A stretch of DNA of 64,000 nucleotides from Drosophila pseudoobscura (Eukaryota > Arthropoda > Insecta > Diptera > Drosophilidae). Location of the stretch: positions 40,005,869 to 40,069,868 of the forward strand of contig NC_046683.1 in NCBI RefSeq assembly GCF_009870125.1, read 5' to 3'. This document shows positions 23,040-36,300 of the stretch, piece after piece. Position 1 is the stretch's first letter, and each line of letters begins with the position of its first letter. The translations under genes and the position numbers were made by a program. The notes beneath the pieces are model-generated. The model saw nothing but the letters and a program-made list of their open reading frames with translations, was not told the DNA's origin and ran no database searches.

Positions 23040-25200
23040 TGGAAAAACGAAGAAGATACAGCCGTAAGAACAAGAAGAACACCCTTAAATGGAACAAGGA
23101 AAAATGTCTAATACCACTTTACTGGAGCCAAATTTAGGCCAGCTATTCAAAATTTCCCAACACCAAAAACTAAACCCAAAGAATGTGTGGTAATGGGTTC
23201 CGTTTAGACTTAGGGGCAATCCACACCTTTCACTTGCATACCAAATGGAAGCCCCCTTAAAGTAGATCGGAAAGTGGAAGAACTGGGAGTCTGGCATGGG
23301 GTTTCCGCCTTTCGTTTTCGCACCTACAGATACCACACGCGGACCCAGGGATGACCCAAGACGGAACCTCGGAGCTCGCCAACGGTTACCGAATCTAGAC
23401 TGTTTGTTTGCACAGCCGCCAGACGAGGGACGGGGCAGGCACTCAAAAGCTAAAAGACAAACCCAAAGACACACAAAGGTTGGGGGTGCCGGTGCCCCCA
23501 ACAAGGTCGGACAGAATGCAGCACCATTGTTTTTGTGCCCCGGAGCTTGTTTGTTTGTTTCTTTCTGTGTGTGAAAGTGAGCAACAATTTCACGCCCGAC
23601 CGGAACAGAGTCGAGTAATAGTCAGAGTCGTGTGTCTTCCAGAGAGCGCAGCGCGTATTACGCTGACACATGGACAGGGAGCAGACAGACCCATAGGCAA
23701 CCTTGAAGTTGCATCAGAGTCTGTGCGTCTGTGAGTCTGTGAGTCTGTGAGTCTGTGTCGTGTCTCCCTTTCATCTGTCTACTCCTAATTGTCACAATTT
23801 GACAAATTCATTTGGCATTAACTGCCCTCAAATCGGAATGGAGCTTTCATTGGCTCCCCTTCAGCGCCACAGCGAGTGCCAGAGGGCATGTGGCAGTCCT
23901 CCGCGGGTGTGGTTGGTAGGGGGGAGGGCTAAGCCCAAAACATCTTTCACTTGCCGCACTTATGTAGAGCAAATGGCCGAGGGCTCTCCCTCTGTTTCTC
24001 TGTCTTTGACAGACCACGAAGTGGGGATACTCTTGAACTGCCTGAAATCTGGATGGCTGCCAGATTATTGTAAATGATGTATTAGAGTTTTGAGGAAGCA
24101 AAGAAGACATCACTTTCTATTTCTCTCTTCTGGAATCTCTTCTAATATTAATAAGTTTGAATGATACAAAATGGAAGAGAAAGGGATGTTCATTGATACA
24201 AGCAATGAGTGGAGTTTTAAGCAAAAAATGTCTTTATTTGTTACACTCCAAATCGAAGAGTCTATCACATGAATGCTACTCCCCTTCTCTTAGGGTATTG
24301 GCTGGCAATTCGAGGGGCATTACATGCCACATTCAGTGCCACAATTCACTTTCAATCACCGAAATGTTCCACATGTCGTCGCAGTCATTGCGTCGTCGTT
24401 GCATTGATGTTATGGCCAATGTTGCCGATGAGGCTCTGATGATGATAAAGACGCCCCGTGGCGTCCGTCTCTGGTCTCTGGTCTCTGGATGGATCCCTTG
24501 TAATGAGATTTGGATGGTCAGTCGGCCAGGGTAGGGTTCAGGGCTTGAATGATTGGGCGCACTTGTCTAGCGACTCCACGCTTTTTGGGAGCGGAAGTGA
24601 GCGGTTATCGATGCTCTCAGCCCAACAAAGAAATGCTTCTCACACTCACCTCACTCCAGCTCTTGTTGTTCGAATAGTTCGATTAATAGCCAAAGTTTTC
24701 TTCTTCTGGATGACTTACAGAGCTGTCTGGTCTGGTCTGATCTGAGACAGGCAGTTAAGTAAGGTGGAGCCGGGGCTTAAGCTGGAGCTGGAGCTGGAGC
24801 TGTGGCTGGGGCTGGGGCCCGGGGCGCGCTTCACTTGTCCGACGTTGTTATAACACTTTAAAACGCGTAAATTAGCTCTGTGGCCTGGTCTTTGTTGTCG
24901 GTGGTTTTGGGGCGGTGCTCGCTTGCTTGTAGCTTGTTGCATGGTGCCTGTTGTTGTTGCCCGGACCGGAGTTTGAAATGATTTCAATTTGAATTTTTAG
25001 CTATTTACTTTCCTTTTCAATTAATTGCCCGAGCTTTAAACGGATCCACTCCACACCACACCAAGCCGATCCAACAATCCAACAATCCACCAATCCAATC
25101 CAATCCAATCCGAGCTCACTTCAGTCCTTTCTTCACTCATCTGCACCAATGCCTTCCATTTGGGAGAGAACTCCGAGCGGACTCTGATCAGAGCCCTGAC
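23040..25200. other. Intergenic between genes D and E
   Basis: No supported gene. It holds a GTCTGTGA array at 23719-23758 and GGAGCT/GGGGCT repeats at about 24770-24820. Frames of 90-139 codons at 23.1-23.7 kb occur on both strands and show no splice or promoter context. Confidence 0.5.
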
Positions 25201-25214
25201 CAGAGGCCGGGCGG

Positions 25215-25221
25215 TATAAAA
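25215..25221 (+). promoter_or_regulatory. TATA box of gene E
   Basis: TATAAAA within GGCGGTATAAAATGAC. A CGCAGTCG start-like sequence lies about 32 nt downstream (near 25247). Confidence 0.8.
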
Positions 25222-25523
25222 TGACTTCCACAGCTCGGCTCTGACGCAGTCGCTTCAGTGGTCGTCACATGGTCGGTTTTAGCTTCAGTTTCAGCCTCTT
25301 CGGGTCTTGGTCTCTATTTCGGCTTTAGTTTTGTGTTCATTTTTTCTGTTTTGTGTGCTCAAATATTTTGTTAATTTTTGTTGTGTGACTTGGTGAATGT
25401 TGTCTGTGCTGGTTGAGGCTCACACCAAGGAGCGCTTACCACGCATCAATCCAGCGTCATTATCATCGTCTGCAGCAGAAGCGGAATCATTACCAGGGAA
25501 CACCATAAGGAGATACCAGAATT

Positions 25524-28500
25524 ATGGTGCGTATGCTGAATGTGTTTAGAGATGGAATATAGATATACATATTTGGAACCAGATGGAATATAGTTCATGC
25601 AGACAGAACGATAAATGACACAATCGATATCTTAGCAGAAAGAACAAATACAAAAAAAATTATATAGATAGATAAGAAACAAGCACATTTCATAAATTAA
25701 TTCATGTGGGCAAAAGATGGAAAGATAGAATACTTTGCAGTAGATGAAGAGATTGTTCTAAAAAGAAAATATGCTTGTCCAGTCAAAAGTTGGACGGAAA
25801 TAACTATGGATAATGTTGGAAGATGTCAAACGAATCTAAAGAACTCCCCGACAAACGAAAGTGTTAGGCTTACATCGAACTCTTACATCTTACTTTTAAA
25901 TCTGATTTAAAATAATGCCACCGCAGATACCTATAGATATAGATAACAAGAGACTTCGGGAGCGGGAGAGAGTGAGTGGCTCTAATGAGCCAATCTACGA
26001 CAATTTCATGCTTCATGGATTGATTGATCATATGTCAGCGGAGCTTGAAGCTGGAAGCTGGATCTGTCCAAGGGTATTATGGTATTATGGTCTACACAAT
26101 GAAAGGGAAAGTTTTGTATGGTAGTGAGGTAGCCGCCAGAAATGGATATAAGAGTTCATTGGCATGGAATGTTAAGACAAGTCCAACCCCGAGGCCCTCT
26201 CAATGTGACACTGTTCAATGGGTTCTATTATGTTTCAGACTCTCTATCATATGAGTGATTGACATTGCCCTAGAACCTCATCAGAGATGAGCGGCGCGGC
26301 CACCAAGTTTGTGTCTTGATTCTTTTGTTTGCTTTTTTTTGTGTGCATGTTTTTGAATGGGACAAAGACGCAAATTACGCATGTTAACGATGCGCCTCCA
26401 TTAGCCACGCTCTGGGCCATCAATCAGCGCTGCATTTGCCGACCTGACCGATGTGACCTGCTCCGATCATTAGCCAGGGCCGCCAAAAATAATTACAGGC
26501 CCCCCAAAAGCCCCCTGGAAACTGGGGCACGCATGAAGTTGCAACTCAGTCGTAGTTTGGCAGCGCGATGCCAGAGGCAGTTTCGCAGGTTTCGATTTCG
26601 TTTCGCAATGTTGCAACATCAGCATGGAATGCTTCTTCTCCTCCTTCTTCATCTTCATCTTCATCGGCGGCTGTGGAGCCAGAGCTTCGACTTAGACTTC
26701 GGCTTCGACTTCTTGCGTGACAAATGGTCATAAGTGGCTCCGTAAGTCTATGTGCTTGTATTTTAGAAAGGCCGATTGGCGAGTGGCTTATCAGTTGCGG
26801 AGTGTGGCCTTGTCCTGGTCGTGTTGCACAAAACAGGTGGAGCACAGATAAGGTGCAGCACCCACCCACAGTTTACAGTTTACAGCCCGCAATCGAAAAT
26901 CTACAAAAGAGAAAAGGCTTGGCCTGAGCAAATTTCACGGCAAATTTGTCTCAGTTCACAATCTGTTGATCTTTCCACTTGACTGCAAAAAAGGGGGAGT
27001 CCCTCCACTATCCCTCTCCCATTTCGAGCCATATTAAAAATGGTCAAAACTCAATTAAACGCATCAATGGTCACTGGTGGCTGGTTGCAGTGGGCGTGGC
27101 AGCGGCGAAAGGCAGCAGCAGCAGTGGCAGTGGCAGTGGTAGTGGCAGTGGCAGAAAAACCTTTCACCAAAATGTTGCCACCTGTCGTCTGTAATCCATG
27201 GGGCCCTTCTAATCACCCAATTGCCTCCTGTCGCTCATCCACCTGTACCTCCTCTCCCACAGGCATTGCATCACCTGCTCCTAATGATCGTCACTTTGTC
27301 GGCCGTGCAGGCCGTCCTCTCGCCCCCGCCTGGCTATGATGACGACAGCTCCCCGCTGCAGCTGCGCCTGGAGGATCTGGAACGGGAACGACAGCGCGAA
27401 CGGGAACGGGAACGAGAATCGGAACAGGATCTGGAGCAGCATTTGGATGTGAATCGGCCGCCCCTGCTGCCCAATCACTACGAGTGGCGGCCAGGTGTGG
27501 CGGCGAGCCTACCGCCCAGCTATGTGCAAGAAGCTGCCCAGCGGGAGCGGGACCTGGAGGAGCTGCGGCAACTGCAGAGGCAGCATCAGCAGCTGAGTGC
27601 GGGATATGCGTTTCCCGCCCTCTTGCCGGCGAGCGTTTTCTATGTGTGAGTATGGATGGGCTTAAGGGAGAGCTTTAAAGCTCGCTAGGAGTGGAGCTTT
27701 GCCTCCACTTGTGAAGCTTTTAGCTGAGACACGACACCTTACACCCAGCTCCATCTATCGCAAATGATTTAATCTTTGGCAGAGAGAGTGTGCTTTAGCG
27801 CAGAGCTTTTAAGCTCTGACGTGAAACAAAAGACTGACGGCACAAACTGTGGAATAATTTATTGAAGGGAAGCTTCCAAGAGGGAACGATATGCATACGT
27901 ACAGGCAACGAAGTCTTTAATGTCAGTACTGATTGGAGGGCTGATTGAACCTCCGTTCGGTTGCTGATGGAGGGCTGATTGACGCATAAATTGCTGGAGA
28001 CTTTCATTTGTGCCTGGAAAGCGGTCTATCGCCTAATCCCAGGCTAATTTGTGGGATACTTCGGGCATTTTGTGGTGTCTTGGGTGGGTGTTGAAATGGC
28101 AGTTTCACTTACGATTACTGGCCGCCGTTGGCTTCCGACAAATGACGGTTGATTGCAGGAATTAAGGCTCCGATCAGAGGCGGCTCCGCTGGGTGTTATA
28201 GCACCTCGTTAATGTACCAATTCTGCTCCATCCACAGCGGACCAACAGCAGCCACGCCCACACACACGCCCACAGCTGCAGCAACAACAGCTGCAACCTC
28301 CGCGAGACTCCTGAAGCCCATTGTGCCCTATGATCTCGATCTCCAGCTTAATGGCATCCAGTATCTAGGGGGCAATGCCCTGCCCGTGCCCCTGCCACTG
28401 CCCCGACCCCAGCGGCCGACCTTTGTCTATAACTATACGCCGTCGCCGCCCAGATTGTACGGTTCCCGACCGCCACCAGGAGCAGGACTAGGATTGCAAC

Positions 28501-28895
28501 AATCGAAGCAGTTCACCTATGCCCCACCCCCGCAGCGCAGCTATGCCTCTGGCCACCGCATACCCCTGCCCTATCCGCCCAGCTTCATCAGCATCACGAC
28601 GCGACGGCCCTCGGGCGGCTACGGGGGCCACCAGAAGCCCTTTCGCCCCTCTCAGCCGGACCCCACGCCGGATCTCTTCGCCGGACGCGCGTCCAAGTCG
28701 CTCCTGGACTCGTACATACCCAGCTGGGAGGTGTTGCGCCTCCTACAGCAGAGCCAGCCACAGCCACATCCGTACAGCAGTCATGGTCCAGTGCAGCGCC
28801 ATACCCTGGCCTACCCCGTCTCCCGTCACTTGAGGTTGGTCAAGCGGGGCTCCGAGGGGGAGACCGTGAAGAAGTCGCTTCAAGCGAATGTTTAG
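25524..28895 (+). CDS. Gene E: secreted Pro/Tyr-rich protein with Arg-Glu run
   Basis: The three exons are 25524-25526 (the ATG alone), 27263-27645 and 28238-28895, giving 347 aa. The open frame of exon 2 has no ATG before its hydrophobic start. Joining ATG|GTGCGT to CCCACAG|GCATTG in phase 0 yields a clean signal peptide, MALHHLLLMIVTLSAVQA. Intron 2 (27646-28237, donor GTGAGT, acceptor CCACAG) is phase 2 and joins FYV to GPTAAT. Residues 41-54 are an Arg-Glu run, followed by a coiled-coil-like charged stretch (about 90-112), Thr/Ala repeats, and then a Pro/Tyr-rich C-terminal half. A dibasic KR lies near residue 331. AATAAA is at 28960-28965. The 1.7-kb first intron may hold control elements. 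No enzyme motif is present; a secreted structural role is inferred. Confidence 0.8.
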
Positions 28896-28999
28896 CTTAA
28901 ATATTGTGTATATTTTCTGTGTCTACTTATACAAATACGACTATTTATTAAAGCCTATCAATAAATGATGAATGATTAGCTGTAGATGGAGTAGATCGA

Positions 29000-31900
29000 G
29001 CCTCATTCAGGCTCCGTTCGCCGTCTTCCTGCATTCTCAGTTGCCCCAAAAGACTCCTCTGGAACGAGTGACTATCACATAACAGCCACTGGACCGGGTG
29101 CAGCATCCATCCGCCATCCGCCATCCGCCAACATTCAACATGCAGCCGCATCTTCATCTTCAGCTTCGACTTGTGTTTCGGTTTTCGGGCCATTTAAAGC
29201 TGGAGCCAGAGACAGAGCTAAAGCCGAGACCGAAGCCACTCCAATCGAATCAAATGTGCAATATGTGACTTTGTCAATGAGCCAGTGGGGCTCCTCTCCA
29301 CTCTGCTTCTGGGGCTGCTGCTGCTGTTGCTGCTGCTGCTCACGTAATCGCGGCCATAAAGCCAACAGTCAGCAATAACAAACAATTACGGGGAGAGGAG
29401 CAACGAGTCGCGGCAAGATTATGATTTGTATGGCAGTGTGCCCCATGTGGCAGTCTGAAAGTCCGCTGATAGACAGACGGACAGGTGGAAATTTATGCAA
29501 GTAGGAAGCGAAGATGCTCCTAAGATGCTGCTGCTGCTGCCAAGATGCGATTTTCCACTACTCGTACTCATACTCGTACTCGTACTCATACTCGTATGTG
29601 TTTTGGCCACCTCATGGTTGTTAATGAAGCTGCCACTGGATGGGGCACTGCTGCATCCACATCAAAACTGTTGCATTGTCTGCATTGCGGCCTCCTCTTG
29701 TTTGTCACCCATTAAATATGCAGACAGCAAATGAGGCTGAGTGGGGCCCTGCCCTCTGGCTTGAAGTGAGACATGTGGATGGGCCACTTCCTGACTGCAG
29801 CTTCGGATGATTCCGTAGATGGGGTACCGCGATACCCCGTTGGAGGCACAAGCTTGACCTCACTTTGGGGGTCAAATCATGCTCCAGTTTGTGGCTCGTA
29901 AATCTGGCTGAAAAAATATGAATAGTTTCCATTGAAGAAGGGTCTTTTGTAGGCCCTCTGAAGCCTACCCACGGCCAACCTTCTCGATGGTGGATTTATG
30001 TGCGCTTCTACCTCACGCCCAATGGCTGACTCAATGGCTTTTCCGTAGGCCCGTTTGCTCAAGTCGCATCTTCACAATGAATACTAGTAATGCCGCATAA
30101 TAGTCGCTGACTAAGTGACATTGTTGCAGCTTAAGAAAGATCAGACAATGAGCTCTTCGCTAGTTGAAATTGAGCTAAGGTTGAGGCTGAACGTTGATGC
30201 TGTGCCATTGTGCAATGTTTGCAGAGCCATGGATCGGAGTCTATCGTTTCGATTCGCCATAGTCATTGACAGCGGCACAAAAGAGCATCGAACTTGTGCT
30301 GTGACCAATATTTCAATTGCTGTCGATACCAAAAGATTTTAGAGGAATCGAAACCAGCGAAATCCTTGAGAACTGACAGTCTTTTCTTTACCAACCATTT
30401 GAAAATATGTGGACAGATGATGAGAAAAATCACAGTACCAATGAGCATCCCCTAACTAAAAGAATAACACCATCGTACGACTTCTTATTCCTAAAGAGCC
30501 TTCTAAGCTCCCAAGCGATCATGGCTGTAGTTCCCGAATGGATACGTACTACAATCAATTAAAGCTTCTCCGACCTTTTCCTTCAGACTCTTCTCTCCAT
30601 CCAAGGGTATCTATCAAAGCAACCGAAAACAACTTTCGACAATGCAACAATGATTGCGAATGAAGTTTTTGAGCATTCAGCTATATGTTTGCTGTTTTAT
30701 CGTTATCTCTGCTGCCTCTGCTGCCTCTGTGCTCTGTTTTGTGTGTTTTTGACAAAGCGGATTACAAAATCCCACCTAAAAACACAAACTCTTGTTATGC
30801 CATTTCTCTTTTCGCGCTGGCCCCAGCCCCAGCCCCAGCCCCAGCCCAGTCAAAGTCCCAGTCCCAGTCCCAGTCCCAACCCAGACCCAAGCCCCAACCC
30901 AGACCCGAGCGAAGACAAGTTAATGCGCCAATTAAATTGCCACTACTCGCGGACCCCTTGGCGTATCTTTCTCCTCCGTATCTCTCGGCTAGCCAGCCCT
31001 CGATCTGCAATTGTTTCTATGCAAATTTTATGTTTCGATCGGTTCGTGCCTTTGTGCAGGGCATAGAAATCATTATAATACTCATACAAAAGCCAGACAC
31101 GATGCCCCACAATAAACGCCATAAAACTTATTCACTCAAAATGAAAGGCCTCTGGAATGGACCTAGCTCTGGCCTGGACCGGACCGGACTGGACTGGAAT
31201 CGAATGGAGTGGATGGGACCATCATCATCTCTGGCAGCGGCCAAAAGTTGCGCCAATTTTTTATGACTTTGAACTTGAACTGGAAATCGGACAGAAGACA
31301 GAAGAATAGCCAGAGGCATGGAAGAGTCAAGTCTCTTGTCTCCAAAGAAAGGCCAACAAGCTGCAAGCGAAAGGTCTGTGTCTGTGGATTGGGGAGCCCT
31401 TTGTGAAAGGTGCGATCTCCCATGGCGAGGCAAGGTCAGTCGTCGGGTTCTCACGGAGTTGAATGATGCGTAAAGATAGTTTGAAGCTGTAGATTACACT
31501 ACAATGGAAATATAATACTCTATGGAGGAATAACGCGGAAATATATTGAAATAGTGCCAAGTACGAGTAGTGTAATTCAATTACACTGGTAACCATAACA
31601 AAACAGACATCATTCGCTGCTAATTAAATGAAAAAGAGTCTGAAATACATTATCGATATTGCTTAAAAATTACAAAACGAAGTTCTTACAGCTTGAAAAA
31701 ATTTTAAATTTGTTGAAAATTAAGGAATTTTTTTGGGTTTCAAAGACTATGAATACAATTGTACATACATATGTGGGAATGGGAATTTCTTACAATAGAC
31801 AATAAATACATCCAGAAGATGAAATACATATTTTCTTGGGAAAACAAATTGGATAATCATTGCAACCAGAATGAGAAAAACAAGATTGTATGAAACTGTA

Positions 31901-32980
31901 TGTAAACTTCTGTGGTGCACTTAGATACCCTGGCCTCAGTTTATATTTATGCACGTATATTTATGTACTTATATATCTATAAAATATTCAATGCAAGCTA
32001 ATCCATGGTAAGATGGCAGCAAGGAGAACGTACGATTTTCACTAGAAGAGAACTGGCGATGAATGCGTGGAGGGAGAGAAAGGTAGAAAGGGAGGTGATG
32101 CGCTCTCTTTGATTACATGCCAGACAGAAACCCCACCCTTAATTGCTAAGCCACCTTGGGAGAAAGGCAGAGCTCACGAGGCGGAAAGGGCTTCTTCATT
32201 CGGGCTTCAGGTAAATAAGATAATTCTACAAATGTGAAAGTCCTACTAACACAGTTGAAGCATAAGAAGGGATAAAGTATACATAGAATGTTTACATATA
32301 ATGCCTTGAAGAGTACAAAGAGTACGAACAAAATCTGGCAGAGTATAGAGCGGTTGGGTGACAACCTCAGGTAAGATCCTCATTAGCGTGTAATACGATG
32401 CTTTTAAGCACCCCTCGTGTTATTAGATGATTCGAACTTTCCACGAACATTCGAAAAAAACAACCCATCTGCCACTTCCCCACAGAAACACACACACACA
32501 GTTTACAGTTGAACAACAAATGCGAAGATCTTTCTATCTGCTCTTGTAGTAAGTATCTGCAGCAGTTTGCTTACAGCTGAGGCAATATCCCAGGCAACCT
32601 ACACCTTCAGACACAGACACAGACACACAGACACCCCATTCACACACACACACACACACAGAGATACTCATGTGGACGTGCGGTGTCATTGCTGGTGAAC
32701 TCGTCCACAGAGATCGGAGATCGGATCGTTCCGCACGCTCTGCCCTCGACTCCAGCCACCAGCCATCAGCTACCAGCGCCAGCACCAGCTCTGAATCCAA
32801 ATCCGAGTCCAAATCCGAGACCGAATCCGAATCCGGCGAGTGACTCCGCTGACTGACTGGCCAAGTGGCTTGATGCAACCCAGACGAAGACGAAGACCAA
32901 AAGTTTTAGCTGTGGTTGTGGCTGTATTAGTGGTGAGTTGTTGATGGTATTGGTGGAGCTGGTGGTGCTGCTGCGGTTGG
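29000..32980. other. Intergenic between genes E and F
   Basis: No supported gene. It contains CTCGTA repeats at 29559-29596 and a CCCAGC/CCCAGT minisatellite at about 30823-30910, which creates Pro/Gln frames on both strands. A CA run lies at about 32600-32660. The 193-codon frame at 30685-31266 has a hydrophobic start but is mostly minisatellite and unbiased sequence, so it is not called. Confidence 0.5.
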
Positions 32981-32992
32981 CAAAGTGTGCGA

Positions 32993-32999
32993 TATAAAA
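32993..32999 (+). promoter_or_regulatory. TATA box of gene F
   Basis: TATAAAA, then a CACAGTAC start-like sequence about 33 nt downstream (near 33026). A DRE-type TATCGATA lies at 33086-33093 in the leader. Confidence 0.75.
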
Positions 33000-33319
33000 C
33001 CCGCGAGCATCGCCAGCGCCATCCACAGTACAAGGCGCGACTTTTGAACGCTGGCATCGCAGCTCCATCCGCACAGACTCCACTTTATCGATATCGGGCA
33101 CGGCACCCACCAACGACGAGTATCTGCCCCATTCGGTTGTGCCTCCTCCGCCCCTACTAAGTATAGCTGTTTGTTTTTTTTGTGCCACGAAATTCGGGAG
33201 AAGAAAGTGCCGCCAAATTGGATACATACGATCTCTAGACAAAAGTACAAGTGCGTGAGAAGTCGCTTTGAATGTGCATTGTTCGCTCATTGGCGTAGGA
33301 GGAACTGCCCGAGACAGCC

Positions 33320-36300
33320 ATGCGATTGGCATTGATACTGGTAAGATTCCGTGATGGGGTGGATTGCACAATCTCCCGGAAGAGATCTACAGCCGCTCCC
33401 ACTGTCCCAACCATTGCCCCAACCCCCTTCAACTCTACTGGCTCAGGCTGCCTCCCCCTCTTCAAGCCTGACAAATTAATTTGCATTCCAGTTGCAGTTT
33501 CCAGTTGCTCAGCCGGCTTGGCTTGGTCAGCTGCAGCTCTGCGGGAAACCGGGAAAACCAAGCCACAGCCACAACCACGGCGCCCCGCCCCAGGCAGTTC
33601 ACTGATCTGGTCACAGGATGCAATGAACTCCGGTCTCTGGCTCTCAGACGGAATAGAGTGGCAGTGGCGATTCCTTTTAGATATCGACCTCCTCGCTTGG
33701 CTGCACCTTTACTGTAGCTGTCGCTGTCGCTACCACTGGCACTGGCACTGCCCTTGCCCTTGTCCATCAATCTCGGACCACAGCGAAGGGCCGGCCATCA
33801 CATGGCATCAGAGATTGGCTGATAATTGGACGAGACCTTAGTCTGGTCTGATCACCCCAGAGAATGGCCACTCTGTGGGGATTGTGGCGCAACCAGAACT
33901 CGTTTCCCCCCGCCAGTTGCTGCCTCTTTCTCTCTCTCTCTCTCGTTCTCTCTCTCATGTGGTTACATAAAGTTATTACCATCTGAAGTGGGGGATTGGA
34001 CCGCTGGGGGCTGGCTCTTGCTTTGGCTTTGGCTTTGGCTCTGGCAGGATAATCTGGGCTTGTCTAATTTACATTTTATTGTTTTGTGCCTGGCTTTAAT
34101 GCTGCTGCTGTTGCCACAAGTAATGTTGCCACAAGTTATGTTGCAGATGATGTCGATGATGCAACAACGAAAGCCAAGCAAAAACAGTAACAAAAACTAA
34201 ACACAAACCCACCAAACTGAGCAAAAATTCGAGTCCGACTAATTTGCACGCGTTGCGTGACGATCGTTTGCCTCTGCCTTTGCCTCGAGCTGGTGTGGTT
34301 TCTTTGATGTTGCAGCTGTTGATTTTTGATGATGTACAAGCGACTCATCCCCCGAGTGGGCGAGAAAGCACCAGAAACAGCAGAAGCACACATGTCATCT
34401 GTAGAGTAGAGTGTGGGGCAGATTTTAGGACTAACCGATTGCCATACCTGCAAGAGCATTATCCATGGCAATGCATAGTATCTTCTCAGCGGATCCATTC
34501 TGTTGTAAAGTGAAAGGCAACCCCAAAGAGCCGAATGCAATTAAATTAAATTATTACAGAAAATAGTTGGCAAAGATAAATCAATGCTGGAGAGACAGAT
34601 CCGAGTAGTTGCTGCTGCCGGACCATAGATTATATAAACAACTGCACCAGCAGCAGCAACAGCAGCATGAGCAACTTTAGACCTCCTCCTCCATCGCCGA
34701 TCCCCCGTACGGTAGGCAGGCAGCTCTTCTGTTCGGGCTCCCACAGCTCACATGCTAACATTTGACAAGAAATTTGCTGCCTTTGTGGCGGCGCTTGTTG
34801 TGTGGCAAGTCTGCCGAAAAACTCTTCCTGCTTAACAAGCTACGAAACAACAACGAAACGAGGCAACGACAGTCACCGCAACATAAGCAGAACCCAACGA
34901 AAACAAGAAGAGAGCTATTAAAATGACTTGACACACTGCCCCAGTTTTCGGGCTTTTGCACACACATCGCACACATCAGACACTCGAGTGAGCGCTCTAT
35001 GTGGTACTCTACCAAGCGGTTATTGAGTGACAAAATGCAATTAAAACTTAGCTATCCGACAGCTCCTTGTTGCTGGTCAGGCATTGCTTTTGAAATTCCA
35101 TACGTATGCAGATATATAGACTGGGAGTGGGTTTGCAGCAATTAAAAAGGGATTAAAATATCGATTACAGATGCAGTTTGATTTTGCAATGGGCTTATCA
35201 ATTATAGGCTGGTGGGATTGTTGGTGTAAATGGAAAATGAAATTTCCCCATCAATTTGAAGACTTATTTCGATCGCATTCGATTCATATTTCGATATTTG
35301 CAACATATCAAAAGAATTCCATGACCAATTCGATTATTTTTGATATGATATATATATATATATCGCTTTGCATTCCACATAAGCATCATATCAGAAGATT
35401 CTACAAGCATCATCATCAATAAATCAACTTTTTTAACAAATAATCACCATTTATCGATAGCTATCGATCATAATCGATTCCTCATTAGTTGGCAGCTTAT
35501 CCATAACTCATCGATAACCTAAGCCATTAACCTATCTGTCACCATCTGGCCGGCACAAAATACACACACACAAAATACTAAAGACACGACGAACCTGCTG
35601 AGATGAGATCGAGCCAGATTCGATTACAACACTACATGACTAGCCGCGTCTTTGCCGCAGCTCCCTCCCTACCGCTCCTAAAAAGCACCGCAAGCATTCA
35701 CTTGACGAAATGTCAAAAGTGAAACCTTTAATATGCCCCCAGATTTGAGTTTGATCGCGGCAGCGCATTGATCATTTAACGATCGACATCGGCATCGACA
35801 TCGATATGGAGATCGAGATGTTGAGATTGAGATCATTGTCGATCGCCTCCGTCTCCGTCTCTGTCCCTGTCTCTCACCTTGGGAAGAAACAAAGCGATGG
35901 CTAGACAAAAGCCACTCGTACCCGTGTCCAAACTAATGCTGATGCTCCAATGCTTTTCTTTTCTGATCTTACAGTGCACCCTGAGTGCGGCCGTGTGTCT
36001 GGCCAGTGGCTTGGGTCAGCCGGAGGCGCCCACCAAGGCATCCAGCTACCCCAAGAAGGTGACGACGCTGAAGAAGCGACCGACCAAGACGCCGACCGCG
36101 GCGACCACTTCCACATCGGGCAGCACCACATCCGGCAGGGGGGGAACAAGCAGCAGTGGGACGACCACCAAGCCGAGCAAGCCACGCGTGAAGATCGGGA
36201 AGACCACCAGACCGAGCACCGTCACTAGAGGCAGCACCAAGGCACCCGCCTTGGCCGCGAGCTTTAGCAACCTGCCCGCTGATGATCTGGAGTTCATCAA

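Noticed and set aside
23085-23574. 139-codon minus frame and 92-codon plus frame after gene D
   Set aside because: Overlapping on both strands, no splice or promoter context, no recognisable domain.
30685-31266. 193-codon plus frame with signal-like start
   Set aside because: Most of it is a CCCAGC/CCCAGT minisatellite and unbiased sequence; no promoter or poly(A) signal fits.
35897-35974. ATG at 35897 as the start of gene F
   Set aside because: It lies within the polypyrimidine region of a strong acceptor, with no promoter nearby. Splicing to the exon at 33320 gives a better leader below a TATA box. It is kept as an alternative only.
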